Assembly: GCF_965363235.1 (NCBI RefSeq)
Contig: NC_134841.1
Span: 34,873,440-34,937,439 of the forward strand
Direction of reading: 5' to 3'
From: Mytilus galloprovincialis
Taxonomy: Eukaryota > Mollusca > Bivalvia > Mytilida > Mytilidae
DNA: 64,000 bases
In this document: positions 1 through 12,700 of the stretch, one piece after another
Numbering within the stretch: position 1 is the stretch's first letter
Layout: each line of letters opens with the position of its first letter
The notes under the pieces: model-generated
The model's input: the letters and a program-made list of their open reading frames with translations, nothing else
Told to the model about the DNA's origin: nothing
The model's database searches: none
Made by a program: the position numbers and the translations under genes

Positions 1-94
1 CAAGTTTTTTAAACATTGCTGTTGATGGAAAATCAAAAGAAACAGATAAAACTCACGTCTAATGTAATCTTTATAGATAATAAAATTGAGAATG

Positions 95-270
95 GAAATG
101 GCGAATGTGTCAAAGAGACAACAACTCGACCATAGAACAGACAACAGCAGAAGGCCACCCATAGGTCTTCAATGCAGCGAGAAATTCCCGCACCCGGAAG
201 CGTCCTTCAGCTGGCCCCTAAACAAATATATATGCTAGTTCAGTGATAATGGACGTCATACTAAAGATGA
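95..270 (+). repeat. interspersed repeat R1 (copy 1)
   Basis: This segment is shared, in reverse complement, with 22240-22410. Both include a core reading gacaacagc..aaggccacc.ataggtcttcaatg when read on + here. It lies in the XPNPEP1 intron upstream of exon 728-823. The rest of 1-727 is AT-rich intron with no further exon visible. Confidence 0.7.
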
Positions 271-727
271 TCTCTCAAACTGTATCATAGGTGTCCTATT
301 CTGTGACAGAAGGTCACGGTAACCCGTCAGCGTGGAGGACAAGTGCTCCTCCGTACCTGAAAATTCTTATAATATTTATTTTTTATTTTTTTTGAAAGAA
401 GGGGTGCGATCGCACCCGACGCACCTCCCCTTCTGACGGCCTTGCAAGTGAGACAACAATCTAGTGAAAATGCTGTTAATAATTTTTAAATCATATTTTA
501 TATTAATTGAGAGAAATCAGTATTTACATGTAATGTGATTTCCTTGTCAATATTTACTTTTTTAAGTGGGAAACATGATATTCATGATATTTGACAAATG
601 ATGTTTTAAAAGTTATATTTTAATAGAGAGTATGCATTCAGATGAAATATGTAGTTTCTTTCAACTACTTAAAATTTGACTGACAATTAGTTCAAATTTA
701 ATCATCATAAAAAATATAATTTTACAG

Positions 728-3700
728 GACAGACATGGGAAGACAAAGTCCTGAAAGTGAGAGAAAAAATGAAGTCCAAGAACTGTGGTGCCTTTGTTGT
801 TACTCCTCTGGATGAATTAGCATGTAAGATATATAGTAAAAAGCATTTAATTTGGACTAAATTAGGTGCGTTAGCTTAACAGTGGAGCAGAAAACAAACA
901 CACATAAGTGATTGATACTGCTTAATGTCCTGTGCCTAATAGTACATACGTATTAAAAATGATAAGAAAAATGTTAACATATTTAGTAGAAAAGAGCCAG
1001 CTTTCTTTTTTGCTGATTTGAATATTAGTTTACATATAAAATGTTCTTGTTAGATATTTTTTAGATATTTTTTCCAATTTAAGATGATGAACTTGTTGAT
1101 ATTATTGGCATTCTTAATCAGTTATCTTTTGTGCTTTTTAACACTTAATTTTATCACTATACATTTGAATTGTATCTACAGCTTAATTTCTCATGTTTTT
1201 TTGTCTCAACATATATCATATGTTTAAGTTACATTTTTAGATTAATTGAAACATTGTACTTTGAGAATTTTTCTTTATTTGCAGTATATATTCTTTTCAG
1301 GGCTGTTTAATTTGAGAGGCTCAGACATTCAGTATAATCCAGTTTTCTTTGGTTATGTTGTTGTTACCAAGGAAACAGTTGAGTATGTCATCTCAATTAT
1401 CTAATACAGATTTATTCTAAGTTACTCTAGCCTATAGGTTATTGGGGGAAATGTAAATCAAAAGAACAATGTTCAGTACTTTGAGAATAGGTCAGAAATG
1501 TATATAAAATCCATTTTCTTTAAGTAAGAAGCTTGGAATAAAGTAACCTTTTCAAACTTTCAACAACAAAAAAACGCAGTCTAAACAATTACATGTAAAT
1601 ACTTATGATCAATGAAAAAAGGAAATTTTTCTGAGAAGATACATTGTACTAAGGTAGGCATTGCAATTGTATTTAATAAAAAAAATAGTTTGCTATGAGT
1701 TTAGCATGGTGATATGTTTTGTGTCAAGCTGTCAATATAATTGTGAATGGGGTTTATAAAAACAGTCTTTCTCTGTTTCATGGATGTTTTGGTATAGATT
1801 TGAAAACAATAAAATGCTGTTTGTGAATGAATGCTTTATTCTCTTAAAACAATTGTTACAGAGAACATGTACACATTAACAATGTACATACTGATTTAGC
1901 ATGTGTGAATTATTAAAATGTGTTCTATCCATAAATATGTCTGGAGATTTGTATGCTACTTTTAAAGCATAACAATTTTTATGCCCCATTTATGAGCATT
2001 ATGTTTACAGGTCTGTGCGTCCGTTTGTCTGTCCGTTCGTTTGTTCTTCCGTTCGTCCTGCTTCAGGTTAAAGTTTTTGGCTGAGGTAGTTTTTGATGAA
2101 GTTGAAGTCCAATCAACTTGAAACTTAGTATACATGTTCTTTATGATTTGATCTTTCTAATTTTAATGCTTTATTACAGTTTTTATCCCATTTTCACGGT
2201 CCACTGAACATAGAAAATGATAATGTGGATGGGGCATCTGTGTACTTGGGACACATTCTTGTTTAGTATCTAGATCAGAGGTTATAACTCAGTTTCATAT
2301 CCTTAATATCTTTCCAGTTTGTTTATAGAAGAGGAGAGGTTAGTAAGTAGTGTTAAAGATCACCTACGTCTAAATGGCTCATCGGGTGGTAAAGTAGCTG
2401 TTACAATACATCCATATGGACATGTAGGAAAGTTTGTGGCTGAACTTGTGGATAAAGTGGAAGGTAAAATCTGGGTATGTATATTATTAAGTACTATAAG
2501 ATTTCTGGAGTTAAATTCATAAATAAAAGATGATCTGAATTTGTTAAATTATTCTGCAGATTATTTTTATTGCACATAAAATCTTTTGAAGAAATTTTGT
2601 CTTGGAGAATGAATAAGATTATCTTTTTTTAATTAGATGCAAGGTACAGACTGAATATTTCCATTGTCAATTTTGTTAGAAATACATGAAAATTATTAAC
2701 TTTTTTCAATTTTTTTATCATTTTAAAAAATTCTCATGTAAACTTAGAATAATTTATTTTTGTAGATAAATCCAAAGTCAAGTTTTGCTGTGTTTAATGC
2801 AGTTCCAAAGGTAAGTTGTATGTTAAAAAAATAATCTTCAGCTGATGTAGAAAATATAAACCTTATATTGTGTATATTTATTTGTTTCATGTCTGACATG
2901 AATCAAAGGAAAACTATGTAGTTTTATATGTAAATGGAAATTTCTATTGCAAGCATTTGGAAAATGTCACTTTCTGAAGAATCTCATACTGTAAATTCAG
3001 AAATTATTGGAAAGTTTTTATTACTGCGAAAAATGTGACCGGGTTATAATCGCAATAATTAAAACTCTCATTTTGTAATTTTTTATATGATTTAATCAGG
3101 ATTTTTCTCAATATCTCAAAAATTAAAATTGCATTTTAGTCCAAAATGACAAAATCGCAAAAATAAATGCACGCAATAATCTCTGAATCTACAGTAATAT
3201 TTTATTGTTATGTTTTATTTGGCAATGTACATGGTTCATAAACAAGTGCAGTTCAAATTTGTCTTTTCTTGACTACATAGAATGAAGCAAAATGTGAAAG
3301 TTGCATAAATTAAACTATTGATATGTGAAATAAAAAAAAAGATATAAAATTTGTTTTCACAACTCATAATTTTGTTTTGAAAGCTGGTAAAATAAATGTA
3401 CACCAGTCAGTGCACACAACATTTATCTGCAATTAAACATTTACACAGATCAATTTATGGAGTTTAATTATAAAAGTTCCAAAATAAAGAAGAATGAACC
3501 ATTTTGGATGTTAAAAACAAAACAGCATTTATGCAATTGAATTCTGGAATAATTAATCAGAAATTTATGATGAAATATAAATTCACTGTATAGGTTGGCC
3601 GTGCTTGCATGGCTTAGGTTCAAGTGAATTTCACTGATATTTCAGCCTGAACTAACTAACCCCCTCTGCCATGCTTATTTAGTTAGTTTTCATCATACAT

Positions 3701-6700
3701 TTCTTATCAATTTTCCAGAATAGGAATTTTTCCAAATACAAATAAGTTTTTTTTCTTATATTTAATGAAAGATAAATGTATTTTTAGAACAGAAGATATG
3801 TTCAGCCATCACCTGTAACTGCCATGAAAGCTGTCAAAAACGCCACAGAAATAGCTGGTATGAGGCGTGCACATGTAAGTTGTTATTAGCGTTAAGACGT
3901 TTGCTTTAGAAGAGAACTCATTCTTTTGAGATTTTAACATAGAAATTACTTTTGAAAACCTAAGCATCAATGATTGTGTAAAATGAATTGACACTAAAAG
4001 TCTTTAGGTAAGTCATATACATAAGAATAGAAAATAATACCAATGATAGAAAGGTTAGACAAGGATTAATAAAATTAGATAAGTTTTGTTCAGATAACCA
4101 AATCAGTTGTTCTACTGTGCTAAACCCATTTAAATAATTACGCCATTGGTTAGAAATAATTGTAAAAAAATATATTCCAAGAAATGTTAATGCACTATTA
4201 ATTAAATGTATTAAATTAAATCATTAGTCTAAATTGTATTTGATTTTGCAGCTAAAGGATGCAGTGACACTTTGTGAATATTTCTGCTGGTTAGAAAAAG
4301 AAGTAAGTTTATTTATGTCTAAATTTCCAGATTTTTATACGACCGCAAAATTTGAAAAATTTTTCGTCGTATATTGCTATCACGTTGGCGTCGTCGTCTG
4401 CGTCGTCGTCCTCGTCGTCGTCCTCGTCGTCGTCCTCGTCGTCGTCGTCGTCCGAATACTTTTAGTTTTCGCACTCTAACTTTAGTAAAAGTGAATGGAA
4501 ATCTATGAAATTTTAACACAAGGTTTATGACCACAAAAGGAAGGTTGGTATTGATTTTGGGAGTTTTGGTCCCAACATTTTAGGAATTAGGGGCCAAAAA
4601 GGGCCCAAATAAGCATTTTCTTGGTTTTCGCACTATAACTTTAGTTTAAGTTAATAGAAATCTATGAAATTTTGACACAAGGTTTATGACCACAAAAGAA
4701 CGGTTGGGATTGATTTTGGGAGTTTTGGTTTCAACAGTTTAGGAATTAGGGGCCAAAAAAGGGCCCAAATAAGCATTATTCTTGGTTTTCGCACAATAAC
4801 TTTAGTTTAAGTAAATAGAAATCAATGAAATTTAAACACAATGTTTATGACCATAAAAGGAAGGTTGGTATTGATTTTGGGAGTTTTGGTCCCAACATAA
4901 TAAGGGGCCCAAAGGGTCCAAAATTAAACTTTGTTTGATTTCATCAAAATTGAATAATTGGGGTTCTTTGATATGCCGAATCTAACTGTCATGACTGTGT
5001 ATGTAGATTCTTAACTTTTGGTCCCGTTTTCAAATTGGTCTACATTAAGGTCCAAAGGGTCCAAAATTAAACTTAGTTTGATTTTGACAAAAAATGAATC
5101 AGTTAGGTTCTTTGATATGCTGAATCTAAAAATGTACTTAGATTCTTGATTATTGGCCCAGTTTTCAAGTTGGTCCAAATCGGGGTCCAAAATTAAACTT
5201 TGTTTGATTTCATCAAAAATTGAATAAATGGGGTTCTTTGATATACCAAATCTAACTGTGTATGTAGATTCTTCATTTTTGGTCCTGTTTTCAAATTGGT
5301 CTACACTAAAGTCCAAAGGGTCCAAAATTAAACTTAGTCTGATTTTAACAAAAATTGAAATCTTGGGGTTCTTTGATATGCTGAATCCAAAAATGTACTT
5401 AGATTTTTTATTTCAAGTTGGTCCAAATCAGGATCTAAAATTATTATATTAAGTATTGTGCAATAGCAAGTCTTTTCTATTGCACAGTATTGCGCAATGG
5501 CAAGAAATATCTAATTGCACAATATTGTGAAATAGCAAATTTTTTTTTAATTAGAGTTATCTTTCTTTGTCCAGAATAGTAAGCAAGAAATATCTAATTG
5601 CAAAATATTGTGCAATAGCAAGATTTTTTTTTAATTGGAGTTATCTTTCTTTGTCCAGAATCAACTTAAATCTTTGTTATATACAATATACAATGTATAT
5701 TCACTTTTTACTACCAACTGATAAATTAAAATAATCTTTACCATTCAGTGATAACAAGCAGTTTTTTTACATCTTAATATTTTATGATGTATTTAAATGA
5801 GTAGTTATTGTTGCAAACTCCATTAGAAATTTTAATTGAGATTAGTTTTGGAATAAGGGAAAGGGGGATGTGATTAAAAAAATTGAGTTCAATTTTTCTC
5901 TTTTGAAATTTCATAAATAAAAAAGAAAATTTCTTCAAACATTTTTTTGAGAGGATTAATATTCAACAGCATAGTGAATTGCTCTAAGAGAAAACAAAAA
6001 TTTTAAGTTCATTAGAACACATTCATTCTGTGTCAGAAACCTATGCTGTGTCAACTATTTAATCACAATCCAAATTTAGAGCTGAATCCAGCTTGAATGT
6101 TGTGTCCATACTTGCCCCAACCGTTCAGGGTTCAACCTCTGCGGTCGTATAAAGCTACGCCCTGCGGAGCATCTGGTTTATTGTTACACTACAGATTAAA
6201 GTCCATTTTATTTGTTGTTTGATGAAGGAAGCTGAAAAAATTGAAATAGAAATATTTTCAACAGAGCTTGAAATATTTCTTTATAAAGAGGAAATGATTG
6301 GCTAAAGAGTCAAGTTAATTGGTAATGATTTGCCCTGATTTTCTTATGAACATGTATATCAACAGCTTGTCCCTCTTGTGTGCCTGAGTGTATTAATAAA
6401 CTTGTCTTGTCTTGTTACAATGTATTTCAAAGCATTAAGTTTGTTTTTTTAAATAATATGAAATGAAAAAAAAACAAAAAATGTTAGAGAGAAGCAATAA
6501 GTGCTTTAACAGAATGTGTTTATATGTCTCAGACCATTTACAATCTGACTTTGTGTAAGAAGGATGATATTTTTCTAGAAAAGTCTGTTGTGCACACAGA
6601 AACTAATGTGGTACAATTTTATTTCACTATTGTTGTTTAGGTCCCCAAAGGAACAGTCACTGAAGTATCTGCTGCTGAAAAATTAGAAAATATCAAAAGG

Positions 6701-9700
6701 TAAAATAATTTCAAGAGAAGTAGAAATTACAAATAGCTCGGTTGCTCGATTATTACGTAATGTTTTTTTTTTGCCTGTAAAATATTACACACTGATTGGA
6801 GGCTAAGTTCTCTATCTAGCAGCATCAATATCCTGTCAACACTAAGTTTCTGAGTTTGAGCCCTGCATGTTGCAATTTTGGTTGACACCTCTCTTTATTG
6901 ACCATGATTGCCAGTTTTCCTGCCTAAATTTTGTGGTTCTTAGCTTCCTCCACTAATAAACTGTAATTGTCACCATATAACCAATAGTGCTGAAAGTGGT
7001 TTTTATCACCAACAATGAATCGATCAATCAATCAGAAAGTTCACATTGGATTCAAATTGAATAGGATTGTAAGTTATATTATCACAGGTAGGTAGGTAGT
7101 TCACTGTCACTGTAGAACTCTGACATCCTTCAATATTTTCATTTTTCACAATTTATTTATCAGGTTTATATTATTTTTCAAATCTTTTTAACAAAGATGT
7201 ATGTTGATGTGATATGTGAATTATTTCAGGGGCCAGAAAGATTATATCAGTTTAAGTTTTGATACCATATCCAGTACAGGGTCACATGGTGCTGTTATAC
7301 ATTACAAGTGAGTTTATAACACATGCTGTTGTAATATTTTTCAATGCATTCCATGTAAACAGGATAGACATCAAGGTACATACATTGCACCAAGGACTCA
7401 ATTTGCACTCACTTTGCCAAAAAAGCAGTCAAGATCTTACAAATTTTCTTATGGTCTTATTATATATCTATAGGTGAAAGATTCAGTGCAAAAGTATGAT
7501 TACCGAAACATTGCATGCAACATTCTCAAAAAGTCAACTTTTGAAAATATGCAATATAAATATGTCAGAGGTACCTTTACTTATGAAATGAAAATTATGC
7601 ATGGACTATTGTCAAGTTGTTTAAAAATGCGGAGAAATAAAACAAAATATCAGTAGTTCAATTCTTCATATGTAAATACACACATTGTGTCCAATATTAA
7701 AAGTGAGTATTTTTATGAGTACATCCATGATGTTTTATACATAACAAACGAGTAGAAACATAATGTTTTATACGTAACAAGTGAGTACATCAATGATGTT
7801 ATTTTTAAAAAGTGTGGATCTTTAAAATGCCTCATTCTATTATACTAAAAATAAAGTTATATATATACAACAAATATGCATCATTAGTTGTATTATTATT
7901 CCATGAAATTTATTTTGCAGACCTTCAGCAGAAACAGACCTTCCATTGAGTACATCAGAGATATATTTATGTGACTCAGGAGCTCAGTACAAGTAAGTTG
8001 TGAGGTATATTTAGATTTGGCACCTAAGCCTAAGGAAACAATTTCTTAAATAGCATAAACATTTGCAAAATATTATCTTGTATCTGATTCTTGCAATTAC
8101 TTAAAAACCAGTGTTTTACATTTGTCATTTCAGGGCCTTTTATAACTGACTATTCTGTATGGGCTTTGCTCATTGTTGAAAGCTTTTACAGACTAAATGT
8201 GTTAATTTCTGTGTCATGTAGTCTCTTGTGAAGAGGAGGAGTTCTAATTGGCAATCATACCACATCTTCTCTTTTATAAAGACCATGATTATTATTTTGT
8301 AATATTTGAACTGAAATATTAGAGTTAGAAAGGAGTTTGTCTTATATTTAATTCTTAATGTATCTTCATTTTTTTTTTAAGGATAATAATTTAAATACTG
8401 TAGTTACTTTCAGTTAATTCAGCTAATCATTTGTAACTCATAATTATTGAACACATTTTTTGTAGAGATGGAACAACAGATGTTACAAGAACAATGCACT
8501 TTGGAACACCAACAGATTTTGAAAAGGTGACTGATCATTGAGAGAATATTTATGCGCCTTTTTGCTCCCCAGACCTCTTGTTTAGATTAATCTGACTCAA
8601 TTTTTGTAGCAAGATGTGATTAAAATCAAATGAACTATTTTTATAGTGAATCTGTCTAAGGATTTAGAATTTATTAATCATTTCTGTATTTGGATTAAGT
8701 CTTGTTTCCTTTTGAATCTTTAACATGCCTAGAAATATAGGGAAGCACAATATTAAATTTTATCATTTACTATTTCAATTATACTTGATAGAAAATTTTA
8801 TAACTTTGATTTTGTAGATTAATTAAGCTTGCCATAATTTCAAGAAGTTTTATGTGTATCTTCTAGTTGTGAGTCAAATGAAGAGTAAACCCAAACGGTC
8901 TCTATTTAAAGCTTATCAAAGAAAACAATATTATCAATAAGTAGATTATTTTATTCTATATTCAGGAATGTTTTACTAGAGTTTTGAAAGGAAATATTAA
9001 CCTGTGTACAGCTGTTTTCCCACAAGGGGTCAAAGGTTCGTGGAAAATATGATATGAACATTTGATTTTACAAGTCTTCGACTTTTTATATTTTTCACTT
9101 GCTTGGTAATTTAAACCAGTCCTTTTTCTTCATTGAGTACAATATTTATAAGAAGCCATTGTAGTATAAAACATGTTTATTTTGTTAATTAATTTTAGGG
9201 CTCCCTTTGCCAAATAGGGGTTTTTGTTTGACTTTAGAGAGGTTGTATGTATATATTTTCTGCAATTGCCTGAAACCACAGAAATCGAGGAAATTTTAAA
9301 AACTGAAAAGTGTACTGCTCTGTTTGCTTGTTAACTATAACTGGTAAATTTCTCATGATTTGTAAAACAGTATGCAAATTATAGGTATTTTTGGTATACA
9401 AGTTTCATATCCTGTTATATTTCATAATAGGAATATAACAGTACAATGTATTTCTTTTTAGCTCACCTGTCCCGAAGGGACAAGTGAGCTTATGCCATCA
9501 CTTGGCGTCCGTCGTCGTCCGTCGTCTGTCGTCGTCTGTCGTCGTAATCTATTTCAAGAATCTTCTCCTCTGAAACTACTGGGCCAAATACTTTCAAACT
9601 TTAACTGAATGTTCCTTAGGGTATCTTATTTATAAATTGTATCCGAAGTTTTGATCTATCAACAAACATGGTCGCCATTGCTAAAAATAGAACATAGGGG

Positions 9701-12700
9701 TCAAATGCAGTTTTTGGCTTATAACTCAAAAACCAAAGCATTTAGAGCAAATCTGACATGGGGTAATATTGTTTATCAGGTCAAGATCTATCTGCCCTGA
9801 AATTTTCAGATGAATCAGACAACCTGTTGTTGGGTTGCTGCCCCTGAATTGGTAATTTTAAGGAAATTTTGCTGTTTTTGGTTATTATCTTGAATATTAT
9901 TATAGATAGAGATAAACTGTAAACAGGAATAATGTTCAGCAAAGTAAGATTTACAAATAAGTCAACATGACGGAAATGGTCAGTTGACCCCTTTAGGAGT
10001 TATTGCCCTTTATAGTCAATTTTTAACCATTTTTCGTAAATCTTAGTAATCTTTTACAAAAATCTTCTCCTCTGAAACTACTGGGCCAAATACTTTCAAA
10101 CTTTAACTGAATGTTCCTTAGGGTATCTAGTTTGTAAATTGTATCAGAAGTTGTGATCTATCAACAAACATGGTCGCCATTGCTAAAAATAGAACATAGG
10201 GGTCAAATGCAGTTTTTGGCTTATAACTCAAAAACCAAAGCATTTAGAGCAAATCTGACATGGGATAATATTGTTTATCAGGTCAAGATCTATCTGCCCT
10301 GAAATTTTCAGATGAATCAGACAACCTGTTGTTGGGTTACTGCACCTGAATTGGTAATTTTAAAGAAATTTTGCTGTTTTTGGTTATCTTGAATATTATT
10401 ATAGATAGAGATAAACTGTAAACAGCAATAATGTTCAGCAAAGTAAGATTTACAAATAAGTCAACATGACGGAAATGGTCAGTTGACCCCTTTAGGAGTT
10501 ATAGCCCTTTATAGTCAATTTTTAACCATTTTTCGTAAATCTTAGTAATCTTTTACAAAAATCTTCTCCTCTGAAACTACTGGGCCAAATACTTCCAAAC
10601 TTTAACTGAATGTTCCTTAGGGTATCTAGTTTGTAAATTGTATCCGAAGTTATGATCTATCAACAAACATGGTCGCCATTGCTAAAAATAGAACATAGGG
10701 GTCAAATGCAGTTTTTGGCTTATAACTCAAAAACCAAAGCATTTAGAGCAAATCTGACGTTGGATAATATTGTTTATCAGGTCAAGATCTATCTGCCCTG
10801 AAATTTTCAGATGAATCAGACAACCTGTTGTTGGGTTGCTGCCCCTGAATTGATAATTTTAAGGAAATTTTGCTGTTTTTGTTTATTATCTTGAATATAA
10901 TTATAGATAGAAATAAACTGTAAACATCAATAATGTTCAGCAAAGTAAGATCTTCAATTAAGTCAATTTGACCAAAATTGTCAATTGACCCCTTAAGGAG
11001 TTATTGCCCTTTAAAGACTTTTTTCACAATTTGTTCATCATGTTGACTTACTTTAAAAAATCTTCTCCTTTGAAACTGCTGTATCAATTTCAGCCAAACT
11101 TAGGCTAAATGAGTTTCAGAGTATCTAGTATAAATTTTATATTTTATTTCCTTGTATGTCAAGAAACATAGCTCCTATGGCTAAAATAGAACATAGGAGA
11201 AAATGATTATTTTTTTTGGCTTTTGAAGAAAATAGGACGATCCAAAAAACATTTAAATAAATTGAAAAGCCAAAATAATCATTGATGAGAGATTTAACCA
11301 AAAGAATTAGGGTGAGCGATTCAGGCTCTTGAGAGCCTCTTGTTTTTCATAGAAATTCTTTTTATAGTGATATTCTGTTATAGGACACATGTTAGACACA
11401 CTAGCCAGGACATCTCTATGGAATGTTGGTTTAGATTATTTACATGGTACTGGCCATGGAGTGGGAGCTTTCCTAAATGTTCATGAAGGTTTGTACAATA
11501 ATGACTTAATGCAGATTATAGTATTGGAACATTGTTGCTTGTTGTTTCCTTGAAGTAAACAGATTTAGAATGAAAAGAATAAACCAAAAATTTAGTTTGA
11601 GTGCTTCTATATGATAGAAATGAATTTTCAATTTTTACATGGATTGTCAAATCAAATTATGAAAGATTCATGTAGAGGTGAAGACCTGAGGTTGAAGTCA
11701 TAAAACTTTACTCAGTGCTCGGAGAACAACAATCATCCTCGAAACATGAAATCCAGCATTTTGATCGGTTGAATTTCGAGTATGAGTACAAAAAACTGAC
11801 TCGAAAGTTTTATGACCGCAAGGCCTGATCTTTTCTCAATACAAATGTATTAGAGAAATATTTAGTACATTCCTTGTATTGTATTTTTATGATTACAGGT
11901 CCATGTGGTATAAGTCCAAGAGTATCATTAACAGATGTGCCATTAGAAGAGGGGATGATTTTATCAGATGGTAAGTGAAAGATATTGGAATCTATTATGT
12001 TGTATCATTTGTCCTTGGTCTTCTCAACACATAAAATGTATGTCAGGTTTAACATAATTTTGTTAAACTGAACCATTACTATTATCATTAACCAATAGTA
12101 AATCAAGAAACAAAAAAAGTTTAATTTTCAATTAAGAATTATATATTGAAGTTGATACACTGTAAATGGTGATAGGAATGAACTTTCATTTTTTTTATTA
12201 CACATTTTTGTTTAAAACCACAAGTTCTTGTACAAGCAATTCAAATATGAAATTGTTTCCCTTATATGTATTTATTGTTTATTGTTGTTTGATACATTGA
12301 ATTTTAGGATGATTTTAATAAAAGCATATGTGTGGTAAACATCTACGTTATAGTGTAACAAACCAGAAATTAACATATAGAGATCTGAAGTGCATTGATA
12401 GAAATAGTTGTTTCTATATATTACATATAAAATCATATTTTCCAAAAAATATTTTATGTTTGGATTTTCAAACCAGGTATTGGAAAATGAAGAATTGTCA
12501 CAAAGGAGTAGGTCCAGTAAGGGCCGCTTTTGGCCCCAAATTTCAGGTTCATCTGAAGAAATAATTTAGACACTTTTTAGTGAAAAAGCAAACTGGAAGT
12601 AACCTTTTGTAAACCAGAAGTAGCTATTTTTTGTACATAATTAATGTAAAAGTATATAGAACTATATATTTTTGGAATCCGTGTCGAGTAAACTATCAAA

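Noticed and set aside
4234..4534. Open frames with poly-Val or poly-Arg tracts on the two strands
   Set aside because: They are translation of the GTC microsatellite in element A, except for the genuine XPNPEP1 exon at 4252-4302.
7259..7656. Two open frames (72 and 60 codons) after the XPNPEP1 exon 7230-7307
   Set aside because: They lie in the intron past a good GTGAGT donor. The protein continues cleanly from the exon at 7921.
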